NCBI RefSeq assembly: GCF_020179755.1
Contig: NZ_JAIUCY010000001.1
Coordinates: forward strand, 248,001 to 312,000
Direction: 5' to 3'
DNA from: Herbaspirillum sp. alder98
Lineage (GTDB): Bacteria; Pseudomonadota; Gammaproteobacteria; Burkholderiales; Burkholderiaceae_D
Length of the DNA: 64,000 nt
Positions 22,356-30,981 of the stretch are shown in pieces; position 1 is the first letter of the stretch; each line of letters opens with the position of its first letter. The position numbers and the translations under genes were made by a program. The notes beneath the pieces are model-generated. The model was not told the DNA's origin, ran no database searches, and worked only from the letters and a program-made list of their open reading frames with translations.

Positions 22356-23126
22356 ATGTCGGGCATTCTTTATCTGGTTCCCAACACGCTCGGCACTGTC
22401 GAGCCTGGTGCCGATGGCGCGGACGACGCCCATCATCCGCTGGATTTCATCATCCCCCGCGAGGCGCAATCGATTGCGGCGCGGCTGGATTATTTCGTGG
22501 CTGAAAACGCCAAATCGACGCGCGCGTTCCTGAAACTACTGGGTACGCGCGCGCCGCTGGCGCGGCCGATCCAGGAAATCGCCATTGCCGAGCTCAACGT
22601 CAACACCGATGCCGCCGCCCTGCCCGCCTTGCTGGCGCCGCTGCTGCAAGGGCGCGACGGCGGTCTGATTTCGGAAGCGGGGGTGCCGGCCGTGGCCGAC
22701 CCCGGCGCCAACCTGGTCCGCCTGGCGCACCAGCACGGCATCCGGGTGCGGCCCTTGGTGGGCCCTTCGTCGCTGCTGCTGGCGGTGATGGCCAGCGGTC
22801 TCAATGGCCAGAGTTTCGCCTTCAATGGTTATTTGCCCACCGATGCGGCGGCCCGCACCAAGCGCATTCGCCAGCTGGAAGAGCGTTCGCGCAGCGAGAA
22901 ACAGACCCAGTTGCTGATTGAAACGCCGTACCGCAACGCGGCCATGCTGGAGGCGCTGGCCAATAGTTGCGCGGCCGGCACGCTGATCTGCGTGGCAACC
23001 GACCTGAGCCTGCCGGACGAAGCCATCCGCACCCAGACCGCGACCCAATGGAAAGCAGCGCTGGCCAGCGGCAAGGCGCCGGACTTCCACAAGAAACCGA
23101 CGGTGTTCTTGCTGCTGGCTGATTAA
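22356..23126 (+). CDS. SAM-dependent methyltransferase, RsmI-like (tetrapyrrole methylase fold)
   Basis: A 256-aa protein of the tetrapyrrole-methylase superfamily. The ATG at 22356 gives MSGILYLVPNTLG, the typical start. GLISEAGVPAVADPG and VRPLVGPSSLLLAVMASGL are the SAM-binding region. RsmI proper 2'-O-methylates C1402 of 16S rRNA. This shorter variant, found beside sppA in betaproteobacteria, is related, but its target is not established. It converges on sppA across a REP cluster. Confidence 0.82.
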   Translation: MSGILYLVPNTLGTVEPGADGADDAHHPLDFIIPREAQSIAARLDYFVAENAKSTRAFLKLLGTRAPLARPIQEIAIAELNVNTDAAALPALLAPLLQGRDGGLISEAGVPAVADPGANLVRLAHQHGIRVRPLVGPSSLLLAVMASGLNGQSFAFNGYLPTDAAARTKRIRQLEERSRSEKQTQLLIETPYRNAAMLEALANSCAAGTLICVATDLSLPDEAIRTQTATQWKAALASGKAPDFHKKPTVFLLLAD

Positions 23127-23168
23127 GTCACTGGGTACCGGCGTTCGCCGGCACAACGGGATCGCCGC

Positions 23169-23260
23169 CGTCGTCCTGACGAAAGTCAGGACCCAGCGTC
23201 TTTCAGCGCTCGTCGATCTGCCGCATAAGTCACTGGGTCCCGGCCTGCGCCGGGACGACG
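23169..23260. repeat. 92-bp direct repeat, copy 1
   Basis: A pair of REP-like hairpins with a 24-bp spacer. It is repeated at 23323-23414 with one mismatch (position 23216, A in this copy and G in the other). Confidence 0.9.
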
Positions 23261-23322
23261 AAGGTAAGGCTATAAGTCTATCTGCCTGCGCAGGCACGAC
23301 GAGATGCTTATAACCCCACCTC

Positions 23323-23414
23323 CGTCGTCCTGACGAAAGTCAGGACCCAGCGTCTTTCAGCGCTCGTCGGTCTGCCGCATAAGTCACTGGGTCCCGGCCT
23401 GCGCCGGGACGACG
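23323..23414. repeat. 92-bp direct repeat, copy 2
   Basis: The second copy of the REP pair, offset by 154 bp from the first and identical except for one base in the spacer. This indicates recent local duplication. Confidence 0.9.
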
Positions 23415-23435
23415 GCGGCAACTGCGACGTCGATG

Positions 23436-23467
23436 TAAAAAGGCCGGCTGCAACCCCAGCCGGCCTT
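23436..23467 (-). terminator. Rho-independent terminator after sppA
   Basis: An 11-bp stem (AAGGCCGGCTG / CAGCCGGCCTT) followed on the minus strand by TTTTT. Confidence 0.9.
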
Positions 23468-23490
23468 GTCTATGCCCTCAGACAACCAGA

Positions 23491-24531
23491 TCAGCGTAAT
23501 TCAGGCAACGCCGACGACATCATGGTCTTGGCCACGCCGGCGCCAAAGGCCACGCCGAACTTCTTCAACACGCGATCCGACAGGTTCTCGGTCTGGGTGT
23601 AGTCGACCACGTCGGCGGCCTTGATCACGTCACGCGCCACGCTGTCGACGGTGCCGTAGCCATCGGCCAGACCCAGCTCGACCGCCTTGGAGCCGGTCCA
23701 GACCAGGCCAGAAAAGGTGTCCGCGGTTTCCTTGAGGCGCGTACCGCGCCCCTGGCGCACCACTTCGATGAACTGCTGGTGGATCTCTTCCAGCATCGAT
23801 TGCGCATACTCGCGCTGCTTGGGGCTCTGCGCGCTGAACGGATCGAGGAAGCTCTTGTTGTCGCCGGCGGTCAGCAGGCGTCGCTCCACGCCCAGCTTTT
23901 CCATCAGGCCGGTGAAACCGAAACCGTCCATCAGCACCCCCACCGAACCGATCAGGCTGGCCTTGTTGACATAGATACGATCAGCCGCGGCAGCAATGTA
24001 ATAACCGCCCGAGGCGCAGACCTCTTCCACCACCACGTGAATCGGCTTGTTGGGATAGGTCTTGCGCAGGCGGGTGATCTCGTCGTTGATCATGCCGGCC
24101 TGCACCGGGCTGCCGCCGGGGCTGTTGATCTTGAGGATCACGCCCACCGAATCGGTGGCGGCGAACGCCTTGTCCAGCGCCGGGATCACGACGCCGGCCG
24201 AACCCTGGCCCTCGGACTCGATGGTGCCCTTGATCTCGACCAGGGCCGTATGGGTGCCCAGCGGTTCGCTCTCGGTCTTGCCATAGGTGAAGGCCATCCA
24301 CACCCCGAATACGATCACCACCAGCAGCGCGATGCGAAAGAAAATGCTCCAGCGCCGGCGGGCGCGTTGCTCCTTGACGGCAAACAGCGCCAGCTTTTCG
24401 AGCACGTCGCGCTCCCAGCCGATGTGCTTCTTGTCGTCGCGTACCGCCTTGGCCGCAGGGGCGGGTTCGGGTGTCGGGGCCGCCGGGGATGGTGGCGTCT
24501 GCGGGTTATCGATGTCGTTGTTGTTGCTCAT
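23491..24531 (-). CDS. sppA: Signal peptide peptidase SppA-type (S49 family)
   Basis: A 346-aa single-domain S49 protease that degrades leftover signal peptides in the inner membrane. A Pro/Ala-rich cytoplasmic tail of about 60 residues precedes one membrane helix (IALLVVIVFGVWMAF). The catalytic Ser is in CASGGYYIAA; INSPGGSPVQAG and a GSVGVLMDGFGF motif are typical. It is half the length of E. coli SppA, as in most bacteria. It is the last gene of the rluC-HAD-Rieske-sppA group. Confidence 0.91.
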   Translation of the reverse strand: MSNNNDIDNPQTPPSPAAPTPEPAPAAKAVRDDKKHIGWERDVLEKLALFAVKEQRARRRWSIFFRIALLVVIVFGVWMAFTYGKTESEPLGTHTALVEIKGTIESEGQGSAGVVIPALDKAFAATDSVGVILKINSPGGSPVQAGMINDEITRLRKTYPNKPIHVVVEEVCASGGYYIAAAADRIYVNKASLIGSVGVLMDGFGFTGLMEKLGVERRLLTAGDNKSFLDPFSAQSPKQREYAQSMLEEIHQQFIEVVRQGRGTRLKETADTFSGLVWTGSKAVELGLADGYGTVDSVARDVIKAADVVDYTQTENLSDRVLKKFGVAFGAGVAKTMMSSALPELR

Positions 24532-24585
24532 ATGCTCACTTTATGCAAAGTCGCCGTCAGCGCCTGTTGCGGATTTCGTCGGGCT

Positions 24586-24960
24586 TCACGCCACGACCGC
24601 CTTGACCAGATCGTCCGGGCACCAATAAATAACACCGTCGTGCTCCAGCGCCATGATCTTACGCAACTGCGCGCCAGTACAAGGGCCGCCCTCGCATTTT
24701 CCGGTCGACGGCGTATAAACGGCGCCATGTGTTGCGCACATGAGATAAGTACCGCTGGACTCGAAGAATTCACCTTCGAACCAGTCCAGTTCGACCGGCA
24801 CGTGAGCGCAACGATTGAGATAGGCAAACACCTGGCCGCCGTGGCGGATCACGAAGCCGGTCGCGTCGTCGCCCCGCACCTGCACCGCAAAGCGCTTGCC
24901 GCGGCCGCCATCGACGATGTCGGCCGAGGGACAGATCTCGATTTCGGTCTGGAGGCTCAT
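24586..24960 (-). CDS. Rieske [2Fe-2S] ferredoxin-like protein
   Basis: A 124-aa small cytoplasmic Rieske protein. The cluster ligands are Cys51-x-His53 (CAH) and Cys75-x2-His78 (CATH), with the expected spacing. No catalytic domain is attached, so it resembles Rieske ferredoxins that serve oxygenases, but no oxygenase is nearby. It lies 13 bp downstream of the HAD gene, in a conserved gene order with sppA. Confidence 0.9.
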   Translation of the reverse strand: MSLQTEIEICPSADIVDGGRGKRFAVQVRGDDATGFVIRHGGQVFAYLNRCAHVPVELDWFEGEFFESSGTYLMCATHGAVYTPSTGKCEGGPCTGAQLRKIMALEHDGVIYWCPDDLVKAVVA

Positions 24961-24973
24961 GAAGGTGCGCCGC

Positions 24974-25633
24974 TCAGGCGTTCTCGTTGAGCCACTGGTG
25001 CAGCTCGCGGATCGATCGGGCCGAGAACAGCGGATCGAGTTCAGCCAGTTGCGCCACCGGATGCGCGCCGAATTCTACCGCAACGCCGCGGGCGCCAGCA
25101 TTGATGGCCATCTGCAGGTCGTGGGTAGTGTCGCCGATCATCAGCGTGCGGCCCATGTCCTGCCCCAGCTCGCGGGTCAATTCCTGCAGCATCGCCGGAT
25201 GCGGCTTGGAAAACGTCTCGTCGGCGCAGCGCGTGGCGTCGAAGCGCGACAACAGGCCCGTGCTGTTCATGGCGCGATTGAGCCCGACCCGGCTCTTGCC
25301 GGTGGCCACCGCCAGGAAGTAACCCTGCTGCGACAGGTCGGCCAGCATCTCGGGCACGCCCTCGAACAGCGTCAGATCCTTGTCCTGCCCCAGGTAATGA
25401 TGACGATAACGCTCCACGATGCGGGGGTAGTACTTGGGGTCGACATCGGGAATGGCGGCCTGCATCGCGTCCTGCAACCCCAGGCCGATCACATACGACG
25501 CGGCACTTTTATCGGGGATCGGCAGCCCCAGATCGCGGGCGGCCGCCTGGATGCAGCGCACGATGGTCGAGGTGCTGTCCATGAGCGTGCCGTCCCAGTC
25601 GAAGACGATCAGGTCAAATTGCTTTCTAGGCAT
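24974..25633 (-). CDS. HAD-family hydrolase, phosphoglycolate phosphatase-like
   Basis: A 219-aa HAD subfamily IA phosphatase. Motif I is FDWDGTLMDS with Asp12 as nucleophile and Asp14 as acid/base; motif II is VATGKS; motif III is the Lys in KPHPAML; motif IV is IGDTTHDLQMA. The cap is helical (C1 type). It looks like Gph but is not in the rpe-gph-trpE context, so substrate assignment is open. Confidence 0.88.
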   Translation of the reverse strand: MPRKQFDLIVFDWDGTLMDSTSTIVRCIQAAARDLGLPIPDKSAASYVIGLGLQDAMQAAIPDVDPKYYPRIVERYRHHYLGQDKDLTLFEGVPEMLADLSQQGYFLAVATGKSRVGLNRAMNSTGLLSRFDATRCADETFSKPHPAMLQELTRELGQDMGRTLMIGDTTHDLQMAINAGARGVAVEFGAHPVAQLAELDPLFSARSIRELHQWLNENA

Positions 25634-25755
25634 GTTTTTTCGCTTTCGGCAGGCCCGCCTGTCGATGATCGGCGTCGACCATTGTCATGCGGACATGCTC
25701 AACTGTTAATTCCTGGCAGAAACTACCATACTCCGCGCCATGCCGCCGGCCCGGC

Positions 25756-26802
25756 TCAATCTGCAACAAAGGGCTCGCCGTCGTCATCGGCCGCCAGGCT
25801 GCGCAGGAACTTGTCGCACTCGGGTGGCAAGGCCGCCTTGAGGGTGACGATCTCGCCGCTGTCCGGATGCGTGAAACTGATCTGGCGGGCGTGCAGGAAC
25901 ATGCGCTTGAAGCCGATGCGCTTGCCGTCCGCCTTCTGCAGCGCCTTGTTCAAGCCGAAATCGCCGTACTTGTCATCGCCCACGATGGGAAATCCGCTGG
26001 CCGACAGGTGCACCCGGATCTGGTGCGTGCGCCCGGTCTTGAGTTCGGCCTGGAGCAATGCGAACTCGCCGTAGCGGCGCAGCAGCGAAAAAATGGTGTG
26101 CGCGGTCTGGCCGTCTTCCTGCACCCTCACCCGCCGCTCGCCGTCGGCAGTGCTGTACTTGAACAGCGGCAACTTGATGTGTTGCCGGGCATTCTTCCAG
26201 TCGCCCTGCACCAGCGTCAGGTAGCGCTTGTCGGTGGTGCCGTCGCGCATCTGGTCGTGCAGGTGGTTCAGGGCCGAACGTTTCTTGGCGATCAGCAACA
26301 CGCCCGAGGTGTCACGGTCCAGCCGATGCACCAGCTCCAGGAACTTGGCCTGCGGACGCGCCGCCCGCAATTGCTCGATGACGCCGTAGCTCACGCCCGA
26401 CCCGCCATGCACGGCGATCCCGGCCGGCTTGTCGATGACCAGCATGTGACTGTCTTCTAACAGAATGCGAAACTCGGCCCCCGGCACCACGGACTCCTGG
26501 CGCTCGGCCACTCGTATTGGCGGCACCCGCACCACGTCGCCATCGACCAGTCGGTAAGTCTGGTCGATGCGGCCCTTGTTGACGCGCACCTCGCCCGAAC
26601 GCAGCACCCGGTAGATATGGCTCTTGGGCACGCCCTTGCAAATGCGCAGCAGGAAATTGTCGATGCGCTGACCCGCTTCGTCTTCGGAAATGGTCAGCAA
26701 TTGCACTTGAGGGACGCCCTGCGAGCCTGTTGCGCTCCGGGGAGCCGCCGTCGGTTCGGCGGTTTGAGAAGCCCCCCTAGAAAATCTCGCTAAGTCCTTC
26801 AT
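25756..26802 (-). CDS. rluC: 23S rRNA pseudouridine synthase RluC
   Basis: A 348-aa enzyme that converts uridines 955, 2504 and 2580 of 23S rRNA (E. coli numbers) to pseudouridine. An S4 RNA-binding domain (QRIDNFLLRICKGVPKSHIY) is followed by the catalytic domain with the nucleophile Asp in VHRLDRDTSG. The LKTGRTHQIRVHL motif is intact. It is divergent from rne, the conserved rne-rluC arrangement. Confidence 0.93.
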   Translation of the reverse strand: MKDLARFSRGASQTAEPTAAPRSATGSQGVPQVQLLTISEDEAGQRIDNFLLRICKGVPKSHIYRVLRSGEVRVNKGRIDQTYRLVDGDVVRVPPIRVAERQESVVPGAEFRILLEDSHMLVIDKPAGIAVHGGSGVSYGVIEQLRAARPQAKFLELVHRLDRDTSGVLLIAKKRSALNHLHDQMRDGTTDKRYLTLVQGDWKNARQHIKLPLFKYSTADGERRVRVQEDGQTAHTIFSLLRRYGEFALLQAELKTGRTHQIRVHLSASGFPIVGDDKYGDFGLNKALQKADGKRIGFKRMFLHARQISFTHPDSGEIVTLKAALPPECDKFLRSLAADDDGEPFVAD

Positions 26803-27604
26803 TTTGAATATATAATCGATCGACGCTGGTCAAAAAACCACGTCAGTAGAATTAAAAAGATCATTCTACACAAGAGGAGTCTTCGTCAGCCTCGCTAAAT
26901 GCAAAATTGACGAAGGGGGCCCCGAAAAGACGACGTGCGGCACCGCAGATGCCCGACACGGCACTGCGCCAGGTGACCACAGCTGCAAGGCTGAAACACA
27001 AGCCGCTCGACCGATTGCAAGGCCTCGAACGAGTACGCACCTTCCCTGCGCGAGTCCAGTTTGCACCGGTGTTGCAATCGGATAACGCACTTGGAAGTGG
27101 AACAGAATTGTTTGGATCATCAGGATAAAAGTCGGCAAGACTCGCATCCGGCGAACCAGCCACCGGACCGTAGCACAGCCCGTTGACGAAAGGGAGCGCA
27201 CGCCACAACGCAGACCAACCGGTCCGCCTGAGGCCTGCGCCCATCGTCCGATCCGGGCAAAGGTCCGGCAGCAGTTTGTCGCGAAGCTTGCCGGTGATGC
27301 ATTGAACCCGATCGCCGTCGCCATCCAGTCGCTATGTTTAGTTTGGCTCCACAGACCAGCTTACCGTCCGCAGCAAAGCGCGTGACCGCAGATTGCGGAA
27401 CGCCCGGCGCGGATACGGCGCTGCCCGGCTTTCCGGTCCTTTGCATCCGCGCCCCGTTGTGCTTGAGTGCCCACTAAGCGGCACTCCACACATTAAGGCA
27501 ATTCCCTCCCCCAATCACTTCGTTCTTCGCGTACATCCCATGTACTTTGGCGCCGCTCTCACGCACGGCCCATTTGAAGGATCCTCGGATCCCGGAGTGA
27601 AAAC
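26803..27604 (+). promoter_or_regulatory. Long non-coding region: rluC promoter side and rne leader
   Basis: This is the longest gap in the window (802 bp), and none of its short reading frames looks like a gene. The proximal end, just beside rluC, is AT-rich and includes TATAAT on the plus strand at 26811-26816. The last ~200 bp before rne can fold: a 9-bp stem (27406-27414 with 27445-27453) enclosing a CCGG-CTTT-CCGG hairpin, then a 7-bp hairpin at 27465-27486, then a GGATCC-TC-GGATCC element (27579-27592) right before the ribosome site. This resembles the structured 5' UTR through which E. coli RNase E controls its own mRNA. Confidence 0.55.
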
Positions 27605-30600
27605 ATGAAACGTATGTTGTTCAATGCTACGCAGCAGGAAGAGCTGCGCGTAGCGATTGTCGACGGCCAGAAGCTGATCGACATCGACATCGAAACCACT
27701 GGACGCGAGCAGCGCAAGTCCAACATCTACAAGGGTGTCATCACCCGCATCGAACCCTCGCTGGAAGCCTGCTTCGTCAACTACGGCGAAGAACGTCACG
27801 GCTTCCTGCCCTTCAAGGAAGTGGCCCGCACCTACTTCAAGGAAGGCGTCGACGTCCGCAACGCCACCATCAAGGAAGCGCTGCGCGAAGGCCAGGAAAT
27901 CATCGTCCAGGTCGAAAAGGAAGAACGCGGCAACAAGGGCGCCGCCCTGACCTCGTTCATCTCGCTGGCCGGCCGTTACCTGGTGCTGATGCCCAACAAC
28001 CCGCGTGGCGGCGGCGTGTCGCGCCGGGTCGAAGGCGAAGATCGCCAGGAACTGCGCGAAACCATGGACAAGCTCGACCTGCCAGGCGGCATGTCGGTCA
28101 TCGCCCGCACCGCAGGCATCGGTCGCAATGTCGACGAACTGCAGTGGGACCTGAACTACCTGATGCAACTGTGGCGCGCCATCGAAGGCGCCGGCAAGGT
28201 AGGCTCGGGCGCGTTCCTGATCTATCAAGAATCGTCGCTGGTCATCCGCGCCATTCGCGACTACTTCCAGCCCGACATCGGCGAAATCCTGATCGACACC
28301 GACGACATCCACGACCAGGCCCAGCAGTTCATGGCCCACGTGATGCCGGACATGGTCCATCGCGTCAAGCGCTACCGCGACGACGTGCCGCTGTTCTCCC
28401 GCTTCCAGATCGAACACCAGATCGAAACCGCGTACTCGCGTACCGTGCCGCTGCCTTCCGGTGGCGCCATCGTGATCGATCACACCGAAGCCCTGGTCTC
28501 GGTCGACGTCAACTCGGCGCGCGCCACCCGTGGCAGCGACATCGAGACCACCGCGTTCAACACCAACCTGGAAGCGGCCGAAGAAGTGGCCCGCCAGTTG
28601 CGCCTGCGCGACCTGGGTGGCCTGATCGTGATCGACTTCATCGACATGGAGAACTCGAAGAACCAGCGTGAAGTCGAGACCCGTCTCAAGGATGCCCTGC
28701 ACCACGACCGTGCCCGCGTCCAGATGGGCAAGATCTCGCGCTTCGGCCTGATGGAACTGTCGCGCCAGCGCCTGCGTCCGTCGCTGTCCGAAGGCAGCCA
28801 CGTGACTTGCCCGCGCTGCAACGGCACCGGCCATATCCGTGATACCGAATCGTCCGCCCTGCAGGTGCTGCGCATCATCCAGGAAGAGGCGATGAAGGAA
28901 AACTCCGCCGCCATCCATGTTCAGGCGCCGGTCGATGTGGCTGGCTTCCTGCTCAACGAGAAGCGTGGCGAAATCCTGAAGATCGAGACGCGTCATCGCG
29001 TCACCGTCATCATGATCCCCAACAAGCACCTGGAAACCCCGCATTACAAGATGGAACGGATCAAGCACGACGATCCGCGCCTCGACGATGCCCAGGCCAG
29101 CTACGCCATGGCCGAACAGGCCGACACCGACATCGGCTACAGCAAGCGCCAGAAGGACGACGTCAAGCCGCGCCAGGAAGCCGTGGTCAAGGGCATCACC
29201 CCCGACCAGCCAGCGCCGATCGTCGAACGCAAGGTTCCAGAACCGGTGGCCGCCGTGCAACCGCCTACCCTGGCGCCCGAATCGGGCCTGCTGGGCAAGA
29301 TCTTCAGTTTCTTCCGCAAGAAACCTGTCGTCGTGGCGCCGGCCCCGGTGGTGGTCGAAGCCAAGAGCCCGGCCAAGCGTGACGGCGACCGTAATGGCCG
29401 CGACCGCAATGGCCGTAGCCGCAATGGCCGCGACCGCAACGACCGCAGCGGCGAGCGCAGTGAACGCGGTGGTCGCAATCGCGATGGCGCCCAGGCAACA
29501 CCTGAGCTGAAGAATCCGACCGAAGCCGCACCGGGCGCAGCCATCGAGGCACGTCCGCCACGCGCACCGCGTCCGCCACGCGAACCGCGTGAGGGTCGTG
29601 AGCCACGCGAAGGTCGCGAACCACGTGAAGGCCAGGAAGCCAAGGAAGGCCGTCGCAACGAACCGCGTGAACCACGCGAGCCACGTGAAGTCCGTGAACC
29701 ACGTGAAGGCCGCGAGGGTCGTGAACCCCGCGAAGGTCGCGAACCGCGTCCACCGCGTGAACCACGCGCACCGCGTGGCGAGCGCAAGGAAGCCCGCGCT
29801 GAAGACGGCCTGCCGCTGGAAGCCGCATTGGCAGCCGGCACCGTAGTAGCCGGTGCAGGCGTGGCCGTGACCGTGACCGGCGCTGATGTGGTGCAGACCA
29901 CCCGCACCGATGCAGTCCAGGTCGACGGCGCGCAAGTCGAGTCCGGCGTTGCCGGCGAAGCAGTCGAAGGCGCCGATGGCGCCACCGAACCGCGTCGTCG
30001 TCGTCGTCGTGGTGGCCGCAACCGCAATCGTCGCGAACGTGACGAAAACGGCAACTTCATCGAAGACAACACCGAAGCCGGCGACAGCGAAGCAGCCGAC
30101 GACTCCGTGAGCGCCCAGGCAACACAGGCCAGCAACACCGAAGTCAGCCAGGCCGCAGTGGCCCAGGCCAGCTTCTCGGCGCCTGCCGTGGCCGAACCGG
30201 TGACACCTGTCGAACGCACCGAAACCGCTGCCAGCGTCGAAACCGGCGTCAACTCGGTCGAGGCCGTCGCGGCGGCTGCTGCCGAAGCGACCCAGGCCGT
30301 GTTTGCCAATGCCGAACCGATCGAGCCTGCGGCCCAGTCGATCGATGCCAGCTTCGCCCCGGCCCCGGCTTTCGAGCCAGTGCAGGCAGCGCCAGTGGCG
30401 CCGGCCGCCTCGGAAGCACCGATCGAAGTGGCCGTGCCGGCCGAACCTGTTGCTGCCAGCCCATCGGCCCCGCAACAGATCAGTCTGCTCGACGCCGCAC
30501 CGGCGCCGGCTCCCGTGGCCACACCGGCAGCGCCAGAGTTCGAGGTAGCACCTACGGCGCCCGCCGCAGTGGCTACACCGGCACCGGCGACGCGCAGTGT

Positions 30601-30808
30601 CAGCCAGGACAATGGCGCACAACGCGACGCCGTCAACCAGATGCTGTCGCAGGCTGGCCTGACGCAAGCCTCGACCGATCCCGCCAAGCTGCGGGCGGCG
30701 CAGGAAGCTGCGGCGAACATCGCCCCGGCAGTGCGCGTGCCACGCGAGCGCAAGCCGCTGCCGCCGCAATCCAACGACCCGCTGGTGCAAGTCGAAACGC
30801 GTAACTGA
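27605..30808 (+). CDS. rne: Ribonuclease E
   Basis: A 1067-aa essential endoribonuclease that starts mRNA decay and matures rRNA and tRNA. The ATG at 27605 follows GGAG. The catalytic half contains an S1 domain (residues ~36-120), DNase I-like motifs with metal-binding Asp301 (VSVDVNSAR) and Asp344 (VIDFIDM), and the zinc link Cys402-x2-Cys405 (CPRCNGTG). The C-terminal half is disordered: an Asn/Gly/Arg-rich tract at ~595-627, REPREG-type repeats at ~655-730, an Arg run followed by GGRNRNRRERDE near 797, then a long Ala/Pro/Glu stretch. These are probable RNA-binding sites and partner scaffolds. An in-frame antisense open frame on the other strand is a by-product of its composition. Confidence 0.97.
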   Translation: MKRMLFNATQQEELRVAIVDGQKLIDIDIETTGREQRKSNIYKGVITRIEPSLEACFVNYGEERHGFLPFKEVARTYFKEGVDVRNATIKEALREGQEIIVQVEKEERGNKGAALTSFISLAGRYLVLMPNNPRGGGVSRRVEGEDRQELRETMDKLDLPGGMSVIARTAGIGRNVDELQWDLNYLMQLWRAIEGAGKVGSGAFLIYQESSLVIRAIRDYFQPDIGEILIDTDDIHDQAQQFMAHVMPDMVHRVKRYRDDVPLFSRFQIEHQIETAYSRTVPLPSGGAIVIDHTEALVSVDVNSARATRGSDIETTAFNTNLEAAEEVARQLRLRDLGGLIVIDFIDMENSKNQREVETRLKDALHHDRARVQMGKISRFGLMELSRQRLRPSLSEGSHVTCPRCNGTGHIRDTESSALQVLRIIQEEAMKENSAAIHVQAPVDVAGFLLNEKRGEILKIETRHRVTVIMIPNKHLETPHYKMERIKHDDPRLDDAQASYAMAEQADTDIGYSKRQKDDVKPRQEAVVKGITPDQPAPIVERKVPEPVAAVQPPTLAPESGLLGKIFSFFRKKPVVVAPAPVVVEAKSPAKRDGDRNGRDRNGRSRNGRDRNDRSGERSERGGRNRDGAQATPELKNPTEAAPGAAIEARPPRAPRPPREPREGREPREGREPREGQEAKEGRRNEPREPREPREVREPREGREGREPREGREPRPPREPRAPRGERKEARAEDGLPLEAALAAGTVVAGAGVAVTVTGADVVQTTRTDAVQVDGAQVESGVAGEAVEGADGATEPRRRRRRGGRNRNRRERDENGNFIEDNTEAGDSEAADDSVSAQATQASNTEVSQAAVAQASFSAPAVAEPVTPVERTETAASVETGVNSVEAVAAAAAEATQAVFANAEPIEPAAQSIDASFAPAPAFEPVQAAPVAPAASEAPIEVAVPAEPVAASPSAPQQISLLDAAPAPAPVATPAAPEFEVAPTAPAAVATPAPATRSVSQDNGAQRDAVNQMLSQAGLTQASTDPAKLRAAQEAAANIAPAVRVPRERKPLPPQSNDPLVQVETRN

Positions 30809-30824
30809 TCGATTGGTGACGCAA

Positions 30825-30854
30825 CAAGAAAGGGAGCCTCGGCTCCCTTTCTTG
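30825..30854 (+). terminator. Rho-independent terminator after rne
   Basis: A perfect 14-bp stem (CAAGAAAGGGAGCC / GGCTCCCTTTCTTG) with a minimal loop, 16 bp after the rne stop. Confidence 0.85.
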
Positions 30855-30981
30855 CATTCTGGCCACGCCCCGGGCGTAACAGTTAGGCACGGCGTGACGC
30901 AATACAGTGCGCGCGGTCGATTGAGGCCTCACGCCGATATGCCAGCCGTGCTATCGTTCTGCAATCCTCTTCGCCAGCCCT

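Larger units (their letters stand above)
23127..23414. repeat. REP-like palindrome cluster 1
   Basis: At least six palindromic units lie here: 23127-23159, 23169-23202, 23227-23260, a short TGCCTGCGCAGGCA hairpin at 23283-23296, 23323-23356 and 23381-23414. Two types alternate in opposite orientation, one built around GTCCTGACGAAAGTCAGGAC and one around GTCCCGGCCTGCGCCGGGAC. The cluster fills the gap between the convergent rsmI-like and sppA genes, and the remaining bases show no coding signal. Confidence 0.85.

Noticed and set aside
26861-27446. Possible genes in the rluC-rne gap on either strand
   Set aside because: Several short overlapping frames exist in both directions, none with a ribosome site, domain or normal composition. 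It fits leader and promoter DNA better.
27515-30790. A 1091-codon open frame on the minus strand opposite rne
   Set aside because: It mirrors rne exactly, has low-complexity composition and no recognisable domain. High GC with biased third positions opens such frames; rne itself is unmistakable.
30855-30981. Molybdenum-cofactor riboswitch upstream of moaA
   Set aside because: I looked for the known Moco RNA motif in the 127-bp gap and saw no matching conserved blocks or pairing.
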